From the NCBI GenBank assembly GCA_021810735.1, contig JAJZIF010000040.1, positions 1-14,872 on the forward strand: a DNA stretch of 14,872 nucleotides. The letters are read 5' to 3'. The stretch is from Acidobacteriota bacterium. Lineage in GTDB: Bacteria; Acidobacteriota; Terriglobia; Terriglobales; Acidobacteriaceae. The number at the start of each line of letters is the position of its first letter. Position 1 is the first letter of the stretch. The notes below the pieces were generated by a model. It ran no database searches, was not told the origin of the DNA, and saw only the letters and a program-made list of their open reading frames with translations. Below, in pieces: positions 14,169 to 14,872 of this stretch. The translations under genes were made by a program, and so were the position numbers.

Positions 14169-14872
14169 TTAGTCTCCAGCCCGCATATATTGCGGCACGC
14201 CCAGGGATCGAAGATAGGACATCATTTCCTCGCGAACCTCCGACATCTGCCGCTCATATTCGCCCAGGTCGCGAAGTTCGTTGCGCGGGTAATGCTTTTC
14301 CACTTGATCGTGAATAAACTGCGCCCAGCCGTGATTTCCTCCTAATTCCAGGATCGTCTTGTCGCGTTTTTTCTCGATGATCTCCTGAAAATCCGGGTCG
14401 ACCATTCGCATGCGGGCATGAAGATGGCGTTCGACTGGATCGGCGATCTGGGTCCGCAGCGGCTTTCCATTGAACTCCAAATCCTGCCCGAAATCCCTGA
14501 GAAGGCCCAGAATCGTCGCCAGCCCAAACCATTTGCACTGTTCTTCGTTCTCATCGTCGCCGGCAATGCTGCGGCGTTTATGCGTGGGCAGATCGAGGAA
14601 CATCTTTTCGACCGGGTCCTTGCGCTTCGCTTCGTACGCTTGGCGCATTAGCTGGACCTCATGAATATCGGCCAGTCCAAATCGGCCCACCACGCGCATA
14701 AACGACAGCACCGAATCGTCGATCGAATCGCTGATGTTGCACAGCGGAGAGGACTCGGACCCCTTCCACTCATCGAAGACCTGCTGCAACTGTTTGCGCA
14801 ATTCAGGATCGCGCGGCGCGAACAGATTGTTCGTCGTGGCCTGATGGCGGCGCGGTCCATTTTGAAGATTCA
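14169..14872 (-). CDS. Unassigned protein, C-terminal part (5'-truncated by window end)
   Basis: The minus-strand frame is open from the last base of the window to the TAA at 14169-14171, giving at least 233 residues of a longer protein. The TTG at 14799-14801 is an internal Leu codon, because coding-like sequence (NLFAPRDPELRKQ) continues upstream of it. The visible part is soluble, charged and mostly helical, with no membrane segment. Recognisable stretches are VLSFMRVVGRFGLADIHEV followed by MRQAYEAKRKDP, then KWFGLATILGLLRDFG, and a final amphipathic helix (YERQMSEVREEMMSYLRSLG). The pattern of a short strand, then a Gly-Leu turn, then an Ala-Tyr helix recalls the C-terminal region of large bacterial tubulin-like proteins, but I could not confirm any family. 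The following gene starts 3 nt after its stop, so the two are almost certainly translated from one transcript and are likely partners. Confidence 0.75.
   Translation of the reverse strand, partial: NLQNGPRRHQATTNNLFAPRDPELRKQLQQVFDEWKGSESSPLCNISDSIDDSVLSFMRVVGRFGLADIHEVQLMRQAYEAKRKDPVEKMFLDLPTHKRRSIAGDDENEEQCKWFGLATILGLLRDFGQDLEFNGKPLRTQIADPVERHLHARMRMVDPDFQEIIEKKRDKTILELGGNHGWAQFIHDQVEKHYPRNELRDLGEYERQMSEVREEMMSYLRSLGVPQYMRAGD
14174..14177 (-). promoter_or_regulatory. Ribosome-binding site supporting a TTG start
   Basis: GGAG on the minus strand lies inside the last codons of the upstream gene, 8 nt before the TTG at 14165. It supports translational coupling and the non-ATG start. Confidence 0.65.

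Noticed and set aside
14799..14801. TTG as the start of the right-most gene
   Set aside because: The frame stays open with coding-like sequence to the window end, so this codon is internal and the gene is simply truncated.

Overview
The window looks like a chromosomal segment of a soil-type acidobacterium (Acidobacteriota, Terriglobia-like). This rests on gene content rather than any marker gene: a TIGR03118-family secreted protein, paired family-39 glycosyltransferases, a DUF4254 protein, an M13 peptidase, and a palindromic intergenic repeat of a kind I associate with this phylum. There is no rRNA, tRNA, CRISPR array, integrase or transposase gene. Base composition is moderately GC-rich throughout, with no obvious compositional island.

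Layout from left to right. (1) Positions 2-1726 (+) hold the C-terminal 574 residues of an M13 zinc metallopeptidase, cut by the window edge. (2) Positions 1755-7194 (-) form a co-oriented block transcribed from uvrC: uvrC, then two tandem paralogous multi-pass GT39-type glycosyltransferases. Between the two paralogues lies a 60-bp diverged copy of the uvrC 3' end, stop codon included, so the glycosyltransferase was duplicated together with the tail of uvrC. (3) Divergent from uvrC, 7418-8245 (+) encodes an OmpA-domain lipoprotein closed by a strong rho-independent terminator. (4) Two (-) strand genes follow: a DUF4254 protein (8366-8995) and an exported TIGR03118-family protein (9106-10311). 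(5) A 520-bp gap (10312-10831) holds a perfect small hairpin and a 165-bp MITE-like element with 27-bp imperfect terminal inverted repeats. (6) galT and a DUF488 gene (10832-12504, +) lie 41 bp apart and probably share a transcript. (7) Converging on them from the right edge are two tightly coupled (-) strand genes that I cannot assign: a single-pass membrane protein with an SD-supported TTG start, and an upstream protein cut by the window end.

Functionally the window mixes housekeeping (nucleotide excision repair, Leloir-pathway galactose metabolism) with envelope functions (lipid-linked sugar transferases, peptidoglycan-binding lipoprotein, exported proteins). The most notable items are the duplication scar with its uvrC relic, the palindromic element upstream of galT, and the unassigned two-gene membrane cassette at the right end. 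A tubulin-like link for that cassette is a weak hypothesis only.
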